From CAMLOF01 sp041913045 (GTDB taxonomy: Bacteria > Pseudomonadota > Gammaproteobacteria > Burkholderiales > Burkholderiaceae_C): a stretch of 63,067 nt of DNA. Under the pieces are notes generated by a model that was not told the DNA's origin, did not search any database, and was given only the letters and a program-made list of their open reading frames with translations. The stretch covers positions 1 through 63,067 of the forward strand of contig JAYSGB010000025.1 in NCBI GenBank assembly GCA_041913045.1, written 5' to 3'. Positions 26,345 through 34,276 of this stretch are shown one piece after another. The first letter of the stretch is position 1. The number at the start of each line of letters is the position of its first letter. The translations under genes and the position numbers were made by a program.

Positions 26345-26444
26345 GGTTTTTTCCCTGGGCTGGCCGTTGTGCTGTGCACGGTCAGTCTAGCGCCGTTCGT
26401 CGGGATGTACTCAAGTGTTTGTGACGCATGCCGAAGCGCAAGAC

Positions 26445-27569
26445 ATGAAGATCACCCAATCCGACATTGCGCTGGCCAGCCGCCAGGAGCGCACCGACAC
26501 CCAGCAGGTGAGTGAGCGCTTGCGTTTCTGGCGCGGCGCAACGGGTGCGGGTGAAGGGGTTGCCACGCGCAGCGAATCTGGTGGCGGCTCGCGCCCATCG
26601 GTGCTGCTGGCGCTGTCTGACGTGGCGCGCCAGGCGCGCCCGCTGGAGGTCCCGGGCCGCGCGGTGGGCCGCCCGTCTCACCAGCCTGCCCAGGCGGCCG
26701 AGAAAACGCGCGAAGTCAAGTCCGACGAGAAAGACGCTGTCGAACCCCGCTTGCAGGTGCTGGCGCGCATGGTCGAGGCGATGACGGGCATCAAAGTGCG
26801 CGTGTTCCACGCTGAAGAGTTGCGTGGCGAAGTGACGGCTGTGGAAGTGTCAGACGCATCCAGCAATGCAACGGCGGCCGCCAGTGCGCAGCGTGCGGGC
26901 TGGGGCATGACCTATGACCGGGTCGAAATCCGCTACGAACAGGAGATTTCGGTTTTTGCGGCGCAAGGCACCGTGAGCTTGGCCGATGGGCGCAGCATCA
27001 GCTTCGAGATGGGGCTGGTGATGCAGCGCGAGCAACTGGACGTGAGCCAGGTGCAAGTGCGCGCCGGTGATGCCGCCGTGATGAAGGACCCGCTGGTGTT
27101 GCACTTCGACGGCGCGGCCCCTGCATTGACCGACACGCGCTTTGCCTTTGACCTGGACGCCGACGGCACCGCCGAGAACATGCCCTTCGTGGGGGTGAGC
27201 AGCGGCTTCCTGGTGTTCGACCGCAACGCCAACGGGCAGGCCGACGATGGCACCGAACTGTTTGGCGCCACCACCGGCAACGGCTTTGCCGAACTCGCCG
27301 CGCACGATGGCGACGGCAATGGCTGGATCGACGAGTCTGACGACATTTATGCCCAACTGCTGGTGTGGCAGAAGGACCTGCAGGGGCAGGACAGCCTGCG
27401 CACCTTGCAAGAGGCCAACGTGGGCGCGCTCTACCTGGGCCAGGTGGCCAGCCCCTTCAGTGTGAAGGGTGAGGGCAACGCCACCCTGGGGCAGGTGCGA
27501 GCCAGCGGTGTCTATCTGGCAGAGACCGGCGAAACCGGTGTGATGCAGCAGATCGATCTGTCGGTTTGA
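26445..27569 (+). CDS. EF-hand/calcium-binding-repeat protein, unknown role
   Basis: 374 residues, no signal peptide seen. The N-terminal 85 residues are charged and low in complexity. A central domain follows (LARMVEAMTGIKVRVF; EIRYEQEISVFAAQG). The C-terminal third carries calcium-loop-like motifs DLDADGTAENM, DRNANGQADDGTELFG and a canonical EF-hand loop DGDGNGWIDESDD. The same module occurs inside large RTX-type adhesins and toxins; here it is free-standing. Start ATG 26445 is the first good ATG; GTG 26415 is possible. Confidence 0.7.
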   Translation: MKITQSDIALASRQERTDTQQVSERLRFWRGATGAGEGVATRSESGGGSRPSVLLALSDVARQARPLEVPGRAVGRPSHQPAQAAEKTREVKSDEKDAVEPRLQVLARMVEAMTGIKVRVFHAEELRGEVTAVEVSDASSNATAAASAQRAGWGMTYDRVEIRYEQEISVFAAQGTVSLADGRSISFEMGLVMQREQLDVSQVQVRAGDAAVMKDPLVLHFDGAAPALTDTRFAFDLDADGTAENMPFVGVSSGFLVFDRNANGQADDGTELFGATTGNGFAELAAHDGDGNGWIDESDDIYAQLLVWQKDLQGQDSLRTLQEANVGALYLGQVASPFSVKGEGNATLGQVRASGVYLAETGETGVMQQIDLSV

Positions 27570-27588
27570 TCTGCTGCGGCGGTCGCCG

Positions 27589-29220
27589 TCAGCGGCGCTG
27601 CACCGCCTGGCCAGGGTCGAAGTCGGCCGCCTTGATAGGGCTGCGCGCCTGGATGTAGCCCCGCAGCACCTCGGCGTCGGTGAAGCCGGTGTCTCGGTAA
27701 CCGGGGTGGGTGTTCAGTTTGGGGTAACCGTCACCGCCCTGAGCCATGAAGTTGTTGATGGCCAGGCGGTAGGTGCCGTCAGCGGCCAAGGGCTTGCCAC
27801 CAATCGTTGCGCTGCTCACCTTGCCCTGTTCGATCACCAGTTCCACACCCGCAAACTGCGGGAAGGCGCCGGAGCCGGCCGACATGCGCGCGGCGGCGTT
27901 CAGGTAGTCCAGCAGTTCGCGTCCGCTGAGCTGCACCACGGTGACCGTGTTGCCAAAGGGGTGCACAGTGAGGATGTGGCGGTAGGTCAACTGCCCGGCA
28001 GGAAGCGAATCGCGCACGCCGCCTGAGTTGACGATGGCCACGTCTGCCCCGGTCTTGTCCAGCATGGCGCGCCCGATCATCACGCCCAGCGCGGCGGGTT
28101 TGCTGCGCACCACGGCGCGGTCGCCTTCAATGCGAGCGTCCGTGCTGCCCACGGGTTGCGACAGCAGTTCCTTGCCCTTGTCCTGGTAAGGCTGCAGCAG
28201 CGTCAGCATCTCGGGCGCTTCGGCAATCTCGGGGGTGTAGGTCTGCAGCTGGGGCTTGCCGTCGGCGCCAGTCACGTTGCGCTTGAGGTTGATAGGGATG
28301 AGCTGGTATTTCACCAGCGTGAACGTGCCGTCGCGGTAGGTGAAGTCGGCGCGGCCCACGTACTTGCCCCACTCGTGGGCCTGCACGATCCAGGTGCCGT
28401 TCTGGCGGTCGGGCTGGCAAGGGGTGCCGGGCACGTAGGCGCGGTCCAGCACGTTTTCGGCCTTCATGCAGGCGGGGTTCTGCGTGTGCCCGCCCACGAT
28501 CAGGTCCAGCCCTTTCACGGCGCGTGCCAGCTCCACGTCGCCTTCGGCCTGGGTGCCGTGCTGGCCGTTCTCGTAATGGCCCATGTGGGTGGCGGCAATC
28601 ACCACGTCGGCCTTGCCGCGCAGTTCGGGTACCAGGGCGGCGGCTTCGGCCTGGGGTTTGCGGAATTCAATGCCCTTGACGTTGTCGGGACTGACCATGT
28701 GCCGGGTGTCCTCGGTGGTCAGGCCCATGACGGCCACGCGCAAGCCGTTCATGTTGAAGACCTTGTAAGGCGCGAACATGCGCTGGCCGCTGGTGGTGTA
28801 GATGTTGGCCGACAGCAGCGGGAAGGTGGCCAGCTTGCGCTGCATTTCCAGCACGGCCAGGGGCTTGTCGAATTCGTGGTTGCCCACGGCCATGGCGTCG
28901 TAGCCCAGCAGGTTCATGCCTTTGAAGTCGGGCACCGCATCCTGCATGTCGGACTCGGGCACGCCAGTGTTCACGTCGCCGCCGTCCAGCAGCAGGGTGT
29001 GGCCGCCCTGGGCCGCCACTTCCTGGCGGATCTGGTCCACCACCGTCTTGCGTGCCGCCATGCCGTATTCACCGTTGCTGTTCTTCCAGAAGCGGCCATG
29101 GTGGTCGTTGGTGTGCAGGATGGTCAGCTGGTAGGTCTTGCCGGGTTGCGGCGCCAGCGGTGCACAGGCGCTCAGCGCCAGGGCCATCACCAGTCCTAGG
29201 GGAAGCATCGGGTGTCTCAT
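27589..29220 (-). CDS. ushA: Bifunctional UDP-sugar hydrolase/5'-nucleotidase (lipoprotein)
   Basis: 543 residues. Hydrolyses nucleotides and UDP-sugars in the periplasm to salvage nucleosides. A signal peptide ends in a lipobox (LALSAC), so it is probably a lipoprotein, unlike soluble E. coli UshA. Metallophosphatase motifs: LHTNDHHGRF, DGGDVNTG, GNHEFD and the two-metal site; the C-terminal substrate domain has GVRDSL and NNFMAQGGDGYPKL. It closely follows E. coli UshA along its length. The ATG at 29220 opens the signal peptide. Confidence 0.93.
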   Translation of the reverse strand: MRHPMLPLGLVMALALSACAPLAPQPGKTYQLTILHTNDHHGRFWKNSNGEYGMAARKTVVDQIRQEVAAQGGHTLLLDGGDVNTGVPESDMQDAVPDFKGMNLLGYDAMAVGNHEFDKPLAVLEMQRKLATFPLLSANIYTTSGQRMFAPYKVFNMNGLRVAVMGLTTEDTRHMVSPDNVKGIEFRKPQAEAAALVPELRGKADVVIAATHMGHYENGQHGTQAEGDVELARAVKGLDLIVGGHTQNPACMKAENVLDRAYVPGTPCQPDRQNGTWIVQAHEWGKYVGRADFTYRDGTFTLVKYQLIPINLKRNVTGADGKPQLQTYTPEIAEAPEMLTLLQPYQDKGKELLSQPVGSTDARIEGDRAVVRSKPAALGVMIGRAMLDKTGADVAIVNSGGVRDSLPAGQLTYRHILTVHPFGNTVTVVQLSGRELLDYLNAAARMSAGSGAFPQFAGVELVIEQGKVSSATIGGKPLAADGTYRLAINNFMAQGGDGYPKLNTHPGYRDTGFTDAEVLRGYIQARSPIKAADFDPGQAVQRR

Positions 29221-29380
29221 GCGGTCATCCTTTCGTGGAGGGGGATGTGGCAAGTGCCTGCGCTTTCGGTGCGACAGGCTTTTATAGCCCAAAGCGCACT
29301 CTGGCTCCATACCGGCGAGGGTTCAGGGTGGCGGCGGCGCCACAGGGGATAATCGCGCAACACTTGTTTTTGAGACTGCC

Positions 29381-30181
29381 ATGACCACTTCCACCCCTGC
29401 CCAGCCGATGAGCGACGAGGACTTCGACGCGCTTGACAACATCCTCGACGACCTGCGCCAGCGCATGGACGAGGTGCCCCAGTGGGAGTTTTGCGAAGGT
29501 TTCATGGCGGCGCTCATCTGCTGCCGCCGCAGCATTCCGGCCAGCGAATACATGGGCGCCCTGTTCGGCGACGCGGACACCGGCGAATTCGGCCCAGCCC
29601 TGTTCGCCAGCCCCGAGCAGTACGAACAGTTCCTGGCGCTGTGGAGCCGTCGCTGGAACGAGGTGGCCGTCGCGCTGGACCAGCCGGTGGAAAGCCTGGA
29701 CGACGAGCGCGCCTACGCCCCTGAGGTGATGGACGTGCGCGGTGCGATTGCCGCGCTGAGCGAAGAAGAGCGCGCCGCCATGGCTGACGAGCTGGACAAC
29801 GAGGAACTGCCCTCGTTCGCCCAGGTATGGGCGCTCGGCTTCATGTTCGCCGTGGAAACCTGGCCCGAGGAATGGACCGCACCGCGCGACAAGGAAGCCG
29901 CCGAGTGGCTGGAAGACGCGCTGGAGCGCATCGTCATCATGACCGAGGACGATGACGAGGAGCCCGCCGTCAGCATGTTTGGCGAGGACAGCCCGCCCAG
30001 CGTGAGCCAGGCGCGTCTGAACGCCTACGGCGAAGCCATCTGGGCGGTGTACGACCTGCGCGACCTGTGGAAGAGCATTGGCCCGCGCGTGGAAACCGTG
30101 CGCAAGGCCGACGAGCCCGGCCGCAACGACCTCTGCCCCTGTGGCAGCGGCAAGAAATACAAGAAGTGCCACGGGGCCTGA
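29381..30181 (+). CDS. UPF0149 family protein with C-terminal SEC-C motif
   Basis: 266 residues. The body is an acidic helical UPF0149 (YecA/YgfB-like) domain with two FCEGFMAALI-type and AQVWALGFMFAVETW repeats. The C-terminus RNDLCPCGSGKKYKKCHG is a SEC-C zinc motif (C-x-C-x7-C-H) also found on SecA. E. coli YecA binds ribosomes through this type of element. Cytoplasmic. A GATAAT -10-like element lies at 29348-29353; a terminator overlaps the stop codon. Confidence 0.9.
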   Translation: MTTSTPAQPMSDEDFDALDNILDDLRQRMDEVPQWEFCEGFMAALICCRRSIPASEYMGALFGDADTGEFGPALFASPEQYEQFLALWSRRWNEVAVALDQPVESLDDERAYAPEVMDVRGAIAALSEEERAAMADELDNEELPSFAQVWALGFMFAVETWPEEWTAPRDKEAAEWLEDALERIVIMTEDDDEEPAVSMFGEDSPPSVSQARLNAYGEAIWAVYDLRDLWKSIGPRVETVRKADEPGRNDLCPCGSGKKYKKCHGA

Positions 30182-30192
30182 GGCCCCTTTGT
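30173..30192 (+). terminator. Terminator whose loop is the stop codon of the UPF0149 gene
   Basis: Stem GGGGCC (30173-30178) pairs with GGCCCC (30182-30187); the three-base loop is the TGA stop codon itself (30179-30181), followed by TTTGT. A short T-tract makes it a moderate terminator. Confidence 0.65.
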
Positions 30193-30208
30193 GATCTGAC
30201 GGGCCTGC

Positions 30209-31357
30209 TCAGCCGGTCTGCAACTCGAAGCTCTGGCGGCCCAGCGCTTTCCCGTTGACCAGCAACTCGACGTGGTGTGTGCCCGGGTAAAGCGTGCGCG
30301 TGGTTACCGGGCGCAGGCTGTGGCGCTTGACCAGTTCACGTGTTTCACCCGGCGCCAGGGTGAGCTTCCAGCCCTTGAACACCTTGGCCGACATGCCGCC
30401 GTTGGCGCGCACGTGGTGCACGGCGTAGTCCACCACCAGCGTCTGGGGTTCGCTGGCGCCTGAGGCCAGCCGCACCCGCAGCTCCACGCTTTCGCCGATA
30501 CGCGCCTGGCCGGGTGACAGCGCCAGCGCAGCGCCACCGTTCAGGGCATGGCCCAGTCCCCAGGCGTGCAGGGTGGCCGGGTGCCCTTGCTTGACCAGCG
30601 TGCGGCTGGCGTGGCGCAGCAGGGCCACGCGCTCCGAGCTGGCGCCATTCAGGTGCTCTGCCACCCAGGTGGCCACCCTTTCGGGGTGGTCCTTGGCGAT
30701 GTCGTTCAGGTGGTTGGCCACGCTGCGCCGCACGTAGGCGCTGGGGTCGTCCTGCAGCGCGTGCAACAGGGGCAGCGTGGGTGTGGGGTCGGCCACCAGG
30801 CTGTGCAGGCGCAGGCCCCAGGGCAGTCGGGGGCGGCTGCCTTCGCTCACCAGCCGTCGCACGTGCGGGCTGGGGTCGCGTACCCAACTTTGCAACGCGT
30901 TCAAGGTGGTTTGGGGGTGCCGCTGCAGGAAGGGCCGGATGGCGAATTCGGCGGTGAAGCGTTGCGTAAGCGCGTGCAGGCAGGCCAGCGCACGCGGTAC
31001 CTCACTCATACCGTGGCGTGCCACGTATTCGCCTGCGGACCAGAGCACCCAACCGGTCAACCCTGTCTGGCGTTGTTGCTCGTCAAGCGACACGGGTTCG
31101 CCTTTCGCGTCAAAGGGCGACGGTGGGGCCAGGCTGGCTTCCAGCACAGCGCAGGCCTGGCCGAAGTCGGTGGGCAGTGTCTGCGTCAGCGCGTCGGCCA
31201 CCCGCATGGCCCGGGCCTTGAATTCCAGTGCATCCAACCCGTCAATGGCCAGTGCTTCAAAGGCTTGGCGGTCAAAAGCGGGCCAGGTGCGTTGCAGGTG
31301 CGCGCCAGCGTCACGCACCGTCTGCGGGTTGATGAGCAGCTTGAAGGGCTCGGTCAT
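30209..31357 (-). CDS. DNA alkylation repair protein, HEAT-repeat type (AlkD-like)
   Basis: 382 residues. Helical HEAT-like repeats run through the middle (SWVRDPSPHVRRLVSEGSR; DDPSAYVRRSVANHLNDIAKDHP), the pattern of AlkC/AlkD glycosylases that remove 3-methyladenine or 7-methylguanine without base flipping. The C-terminal 90 residues form a beta-rich extra domain (GESVELRVRLASG), longer than E. coli-type AlkD, so AlkC-like members are closer. The last gene of the operon; it starts 5 bp after the pncC stop. Confidence 0.88.
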   Translation of the reverse strand: MTEPFKLLINPQTVRDAGAHLQRTWPAFDRQAFEALAIDGLDALEFKARAMRVADALTQTLPTDFGQACAVLEASLAPPSPFDAKGEPVSLDEQQRQTGLTGWVLWSAGEYVARHGMSEVPRALACLHALTQRFTAEFAIRPFLQRHPQTTLNALQSWVRDPSPHVRRLVSEGSRPRLPWGLRLHSLVADPTPTLPLLHALQDDPSAYVRRSVANHLNDIAKDHPERVATWVAEHLNGASSERVALLRHASRTLVKQGHPATLHAWGLGHALNGGAALALSPGQARIGESVELRVRLASGASEPQTLVVDYAVHHVRANGGMSAKVFKGWKLTLAPGETRELVKRHSLRPVTTRTLYPGTHHVELLVNGKALGRQSFELQTG

Positions 31358-31362
31358 GTCGC

Positions 31363-31860
31363 TCAGCCCGCTGGCAGGCGCAGCAGCAGCCCCTTCAGGG
31401 CGTGGTGTACCGTGGCTTGCCGCACGGCATCCCTGTCACCGGCGAAATGCTGCAGTTCGGTGAAAACGCCCTGCGGTGTGGCCCAGCCGAACCAGACAGT
31501 TCCCACCGGTTTTTCCGAGCTGCCGCCGGTGGGGCCCGCCACGCCCGTCACGGCCACGCTCACTTGCGCGTGGGAATGGCGCAGCGCGCCCTCGGCCATG
31601 GCGCGGGCCACGGGTTGGCTCACCGCTCCGTGCTGTTGGATCAGGGCGGCATCCACACCCAAGGTCTCCGTCTTGGCGGCGTTGGAGTAGGTCACAAAGC
31701 CGCGCTCCAGCCAGTCGCTGGAGCCGCTCAGGCCTGTGCAGGTGCCCGCAATCAACCCGCCCGTGCAGCTTTCGGCGGTGGCCATCATCCAGCCACGTTG
31801 CTTCAGTTCGCGCGCCAGCGCTTCGCACAGTGGCAGCAGGTCGGGGGCTTGGGTGTCCAT
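31363..31860 (-). CDS. pncC: Nicotinamide-nucleotide amidohydrolase (CinA C-terminal type)
   Basis: 165 residues. Converts nicotinamide mononucleotide to nicotinic acid mononucleotide in NAD salvage. Family motifs: MATAESCTGGLIAGT with the catalytic Ser, then GFVTYSNAAKTETLGV and VSVAVTGVAGPTGGSSEKPVG. It is the short stand-alone form without the CinA N-domain. It sits between pgpA and the alkylation repair gene with gaps of 10 and 5 bp. Confidence 0.93.
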   Translation of the reverse strand: MDTQAPDLLPLCEALARELKQRGWMMATAESCTGGLIAGTCTGLSGSSDWLERGFVTYSNAAKTETLGVDAALIQQHGAVSQPVARAMAEGALRHSHAQVSVAVTGVAGPTGGSSEKPVGTVWFGWATPQGVFTELQHFAGDRDAVRQATVHHALKGLLLRLPAG

Positions 31861-31870
31861 GGCGGGTGCC

Positions 31871-32395
31871 TCAGAAGCGCCAGAGCGTGATCACCAGCAG
31901 CGTGCAGAAGGCAGCTACCAGGTCGTCGAACATGATGCCCCAGCCACCCCGCCAGCCCCAGCCCTTGAAGAACTGGTCGGCCCAGGCCACGGGCCCGGGC
32001 TTGGCCGCGTCAAAGAAGCGGAACAGGGCAAACGCCAGCGCCTGCCCAAGCAAGCCCATGGGCATGGCCAGCCACAGCACCAGCCAGAAGGCCACGATCT
32101 CGTCGATGACGATGAAGCCCGGGTCGGCAATGCCGCTGCGCTCGGCGGTGCGCACGCTGGCCCACCAGCCCACCAGGGTGCCGACGGCGATGATGCCCGC
32201 CCAGGCAACGTCGGTGGGGTGCAACAGGGCCTCGATGACGAGGAACGCCGCCCAGGCCCACAACGTACCCACGGTGCCCGGGGCAAAGCGGCTCAGCCCC
32301 GCGCCGAAGCCCAGCGCGATCAGGTGCGACACGCGGGCAAACATGAAGCGTGCCGTGGGCACGGCCAGAGCCTGGGGGGCAGTCATTCCATCCAT
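31871..32395 (-). CDS. pgpA: Phosphatidylglycerophosphatase A
   Basis: 174 residues, four membrane helices. Removes the phosphate from phosphatidylglycerophosphate to give phosphatidylglycerol at the inner membrane. Key blocks: LIALGFGAGLSRFAPGTVGTLW, DPGFIVIDEIVAFWLVL with acidic residues, and RFFDAAKPGPVAWADQ. The start overlaps the Nudix gene end by 13 bp; ATG 32386 would also work. Confidence 0.95.
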   Translation of the reverse strand: MDGMTAPQALAVPTARFMFARVSHLIALGFGAGLSRFAPGTVGTLWAWAAFLVIEALLHPTDVAWAGIIAVGTLVGWWASVRTAERSGIADPGFIVIDEIVAFWLVLWLAMPMGLLGQALAFALFRFFDAAKPGPVAWADQFFKGWGWRGGWGIMFDDLVAAFCTLLVITLWRF

Positions 32396-33285
32396 CCTTG
32401 AAAGCCATTGACGGGTTCAAAGCGCTTGGCCACGAAGCGCAGGCGCGTGGGGCCGGGCAGCGCGCGTGCGCGCACCGGGTGGTGCGGGTCGCCGGGGTAG
32501 CACATGACGCGCACGCCGTCCTCATCGAACTGCTCAGGCTGGACGCAAGGCGGGGTGCGTTGCAGCGCCTCCTGCCAGGCGCTGTTTGTGCTGCTGTGGC
32601 GTGCCAGTTGCGCCAGCCCCATCAATTGGGGTGGGATGAGTTCGATCTCGCGGTCCCAGTAGCGTTGCAGTGCGGCCTGCGGGGTCAGCCAAATGCTTTC
32701 GACGGCCTCGTGGTCGTCGTGGCGCGCCTCCTGGCCCGCTGGTAGCACGGCCAGGAAGAAGCGCGTGTCAAAACGCGGGGTGCCTACCGGCGGGTTGCGC
32801 GGGGTGATCCAGCGTGACCAGGGGCGCATGCCGCGCGTCAGCGGGCGCAAACCCAGGCTCGTGAGTGCCAAAGGCCATTCCCTGCCAGCCTGCAGTTCAG
32901 CCCGTAACTGTTCAAGCATTCGGACCTGCTCGCCGGGGGCGATTGCTGTGCCGTCCTCATGTTCCGCCATCAGGATGCCCGCCTCCTCGAACATCTCGCG
33001 CAGCGCAGCCACGTACAGGGCGGCAGCGGTTTCAGCGGTGGTTTCTGCCTCGCTCAGCTGCGCATGCAGGGTGGAGTGGGGCTGGTCAAGGCAGTCCAGC
33101 CACGCGGGCGAGCGGTCGGCGGCGTCCAGTTTGCCGCCCGGGAACACGTACATGCCGCCCAGCACGCCTGCGCGCACGTTGCGCCGTTGCAGCAGCACTT
33201 CCAGCCCGGCTACGCCGTCGCGCAGCAGCACTACCGATGCGGCGTCGAGGGGCTTGTCAATGGAGTCGTTCTGAAGGGTGTTCAT
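32383..33285 (-). CDS. Nudix hydrolase with an insertion in the Nudix box
   Basis: About 300 residues. The Nudix motif is split: YVFPGGKLD near 50 and the catalytic REMFEEAG some 55 residues later, with an insert rich in Gln/Ala/Thr between. This resembles mammalian NUDT19 (a CoA diphosphatase) in layout, so a CoA or acyl-CoA substrate is possible (inference). ATG 33285 is preferred over an upstream TTG at 33300. It starts 7 bp after the thiL stop. Confidence 0.82.
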   Translation of the reverse strand: MNTLQNDSIDKPLDAASVVLLRDGVAGLEVLLQRRNVRAGVLGGMYVFPGGKLDAADRSPAWLDCLDQPHSTLHAQLSEAETTAETAAALYVAALREMFEEAGILMAEHEDGTAIAPGEQVRMLEQLRAELQAGREWPLALTSLGLRPLTRGMRPWSRWITPRNPPVGTPRFDTRFFLAVLPAGQEARHDDHEAVESIWLTPQAALQRYWDREIELIPPQLMGLAQLARHSSTNSAWQEALQRTPPCVQPEQFDEDGVRVMCYPGDPHHPVRARALPGPTRLRFVAKRFEPVNGFQGWME

Positions 33286-33292
33286 GGGGGTG

Positions 33293-34273
33293 TCAGGCAA
33301 AGTGGTCGAACCCGGCCAGCTTCAGCTCCAGTGGCAGCCGCTGGGCGTTCAGGCATTCCAGCTTCGGGCGGCCAGCGTCAGGCGCAACGATTGTGCCGAT
33401 GCGCGTGACCTGGGTGTTTGACGCGCTGGCGGCCTGGGCCACGGCGTCGCGCGCGCCGGGCGGTGCTGTGAAGACGAGTTCGTAATCGTCGCCGCCTGCC
33501 AGCACACAGGTCAGGGCCTGTTTACGCGGCAAGGCGCGCACGTCGTCTGTCACGGCGCCAGAGGCCAGCAGATCGTCCGCCCACAGTTGCGCACAAACGC
33601 CTGACGCATCCAGGATGTGCCCCAGGTCACCAGCCAGGCCGTCGCTCACGTCGGCACAGGCGTGGGCCACGCCACGCAGTGCCTGGCCGAGGGCCAGCCG
33701 GGGCGTGGGGCACTCCAGGCGCTGGCGCGCGCGTTTCCACGTCTCGGCGCTCACGTCCACGGTGCCGCGCAGCACCTCCAGTGCCAGCCGGGCGTCGCCC
33801 AGCGTGCCGCTGACGTAAATGTCGTCACCAGGCTGAGCCCCGCTGCGCTTGAGCGCCTGCGCCGCAGGCACCTGGCCGAACACGGTGATGCAGAGGTTGA
33901 GCGGCCCGGCTGTGGTGTCGCCGCCCACCAGCGCGCAGCCATGTGCATCGGCAAGCGCAAGCAGCCCCTGTGAGAAGCCTTGCAGCCAAGTTTCGTCGGC
34001 ACGCGGCAGAGCCAGCGCCAGGGTGAAGGCCAGTGGCTCTGCGCCCATGGCGGCCAGGTCGCTCAGGTTCACGGCCAGGGCCTTGTGGCCCAAGGCCTGC
34101 GGGGGCACGGTGGACACGAAGTGCCGCCCTTCCACCAGCATGTCGGTGGACACGGCCAGCACCATGCCCGGTGCGGGTGTCAGCAGGGCACAGTCGTCGC
34201 CGTTGCCCAGCACCACACCTTCGCGGGCCAGTGCGTGCTGGAAATACCGGCGGATCAGTTCAAATTCACCCAT
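33293..34273 (-). CDS. thiL: Thiamine-monophosphate kinase
   Basis: 326 residues. Phosphorylates thiamine phosphate to the coenzyme thiamine diphosphate. Motifs: the N-terminal GNGDDCALL, AVSTDMLVEGRHF, ALAVNLSDLAAMGA and CALVGGDTT, all magnesium or nucleotide sites of the AIR-synthase-like fold; ACADVSDGLAGDL in the C-domain. In many bacteria thiL and pgpA are adjacent; here a Nudix gene sits between. It starts 3 bp after gcr. Confidence 0.95.
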   Translation of the reverse strand: MGEFELIRRYFQHALAREGVVLGNGDDCALLTPAPGMVLAVSTDMLVEGRHFVSTVPPQALGHKALAVNLSDLAAMGAEPLAFTLALALPRADETWLQGFSQGLLALADAHGCALVGGDTTAGPLNLCITVFGQVPAAQALKRSGAQPGDDIYVSGTLGDARLALEVLRGTVDVSAETWKRARQRLECPTPRLALGQALRGVAHACADVSDGLAGDLGHILDASGVCAQLWADDLLASGAVTDDVRALPRKQALTCVLAGGDDYELVFTAPPGARDAVAQAASASNTQVTRIGTIVAPDAGRPKLECLNAQRLPLELKLAGFDHFA

Positions 34274-34276
34274 GGG

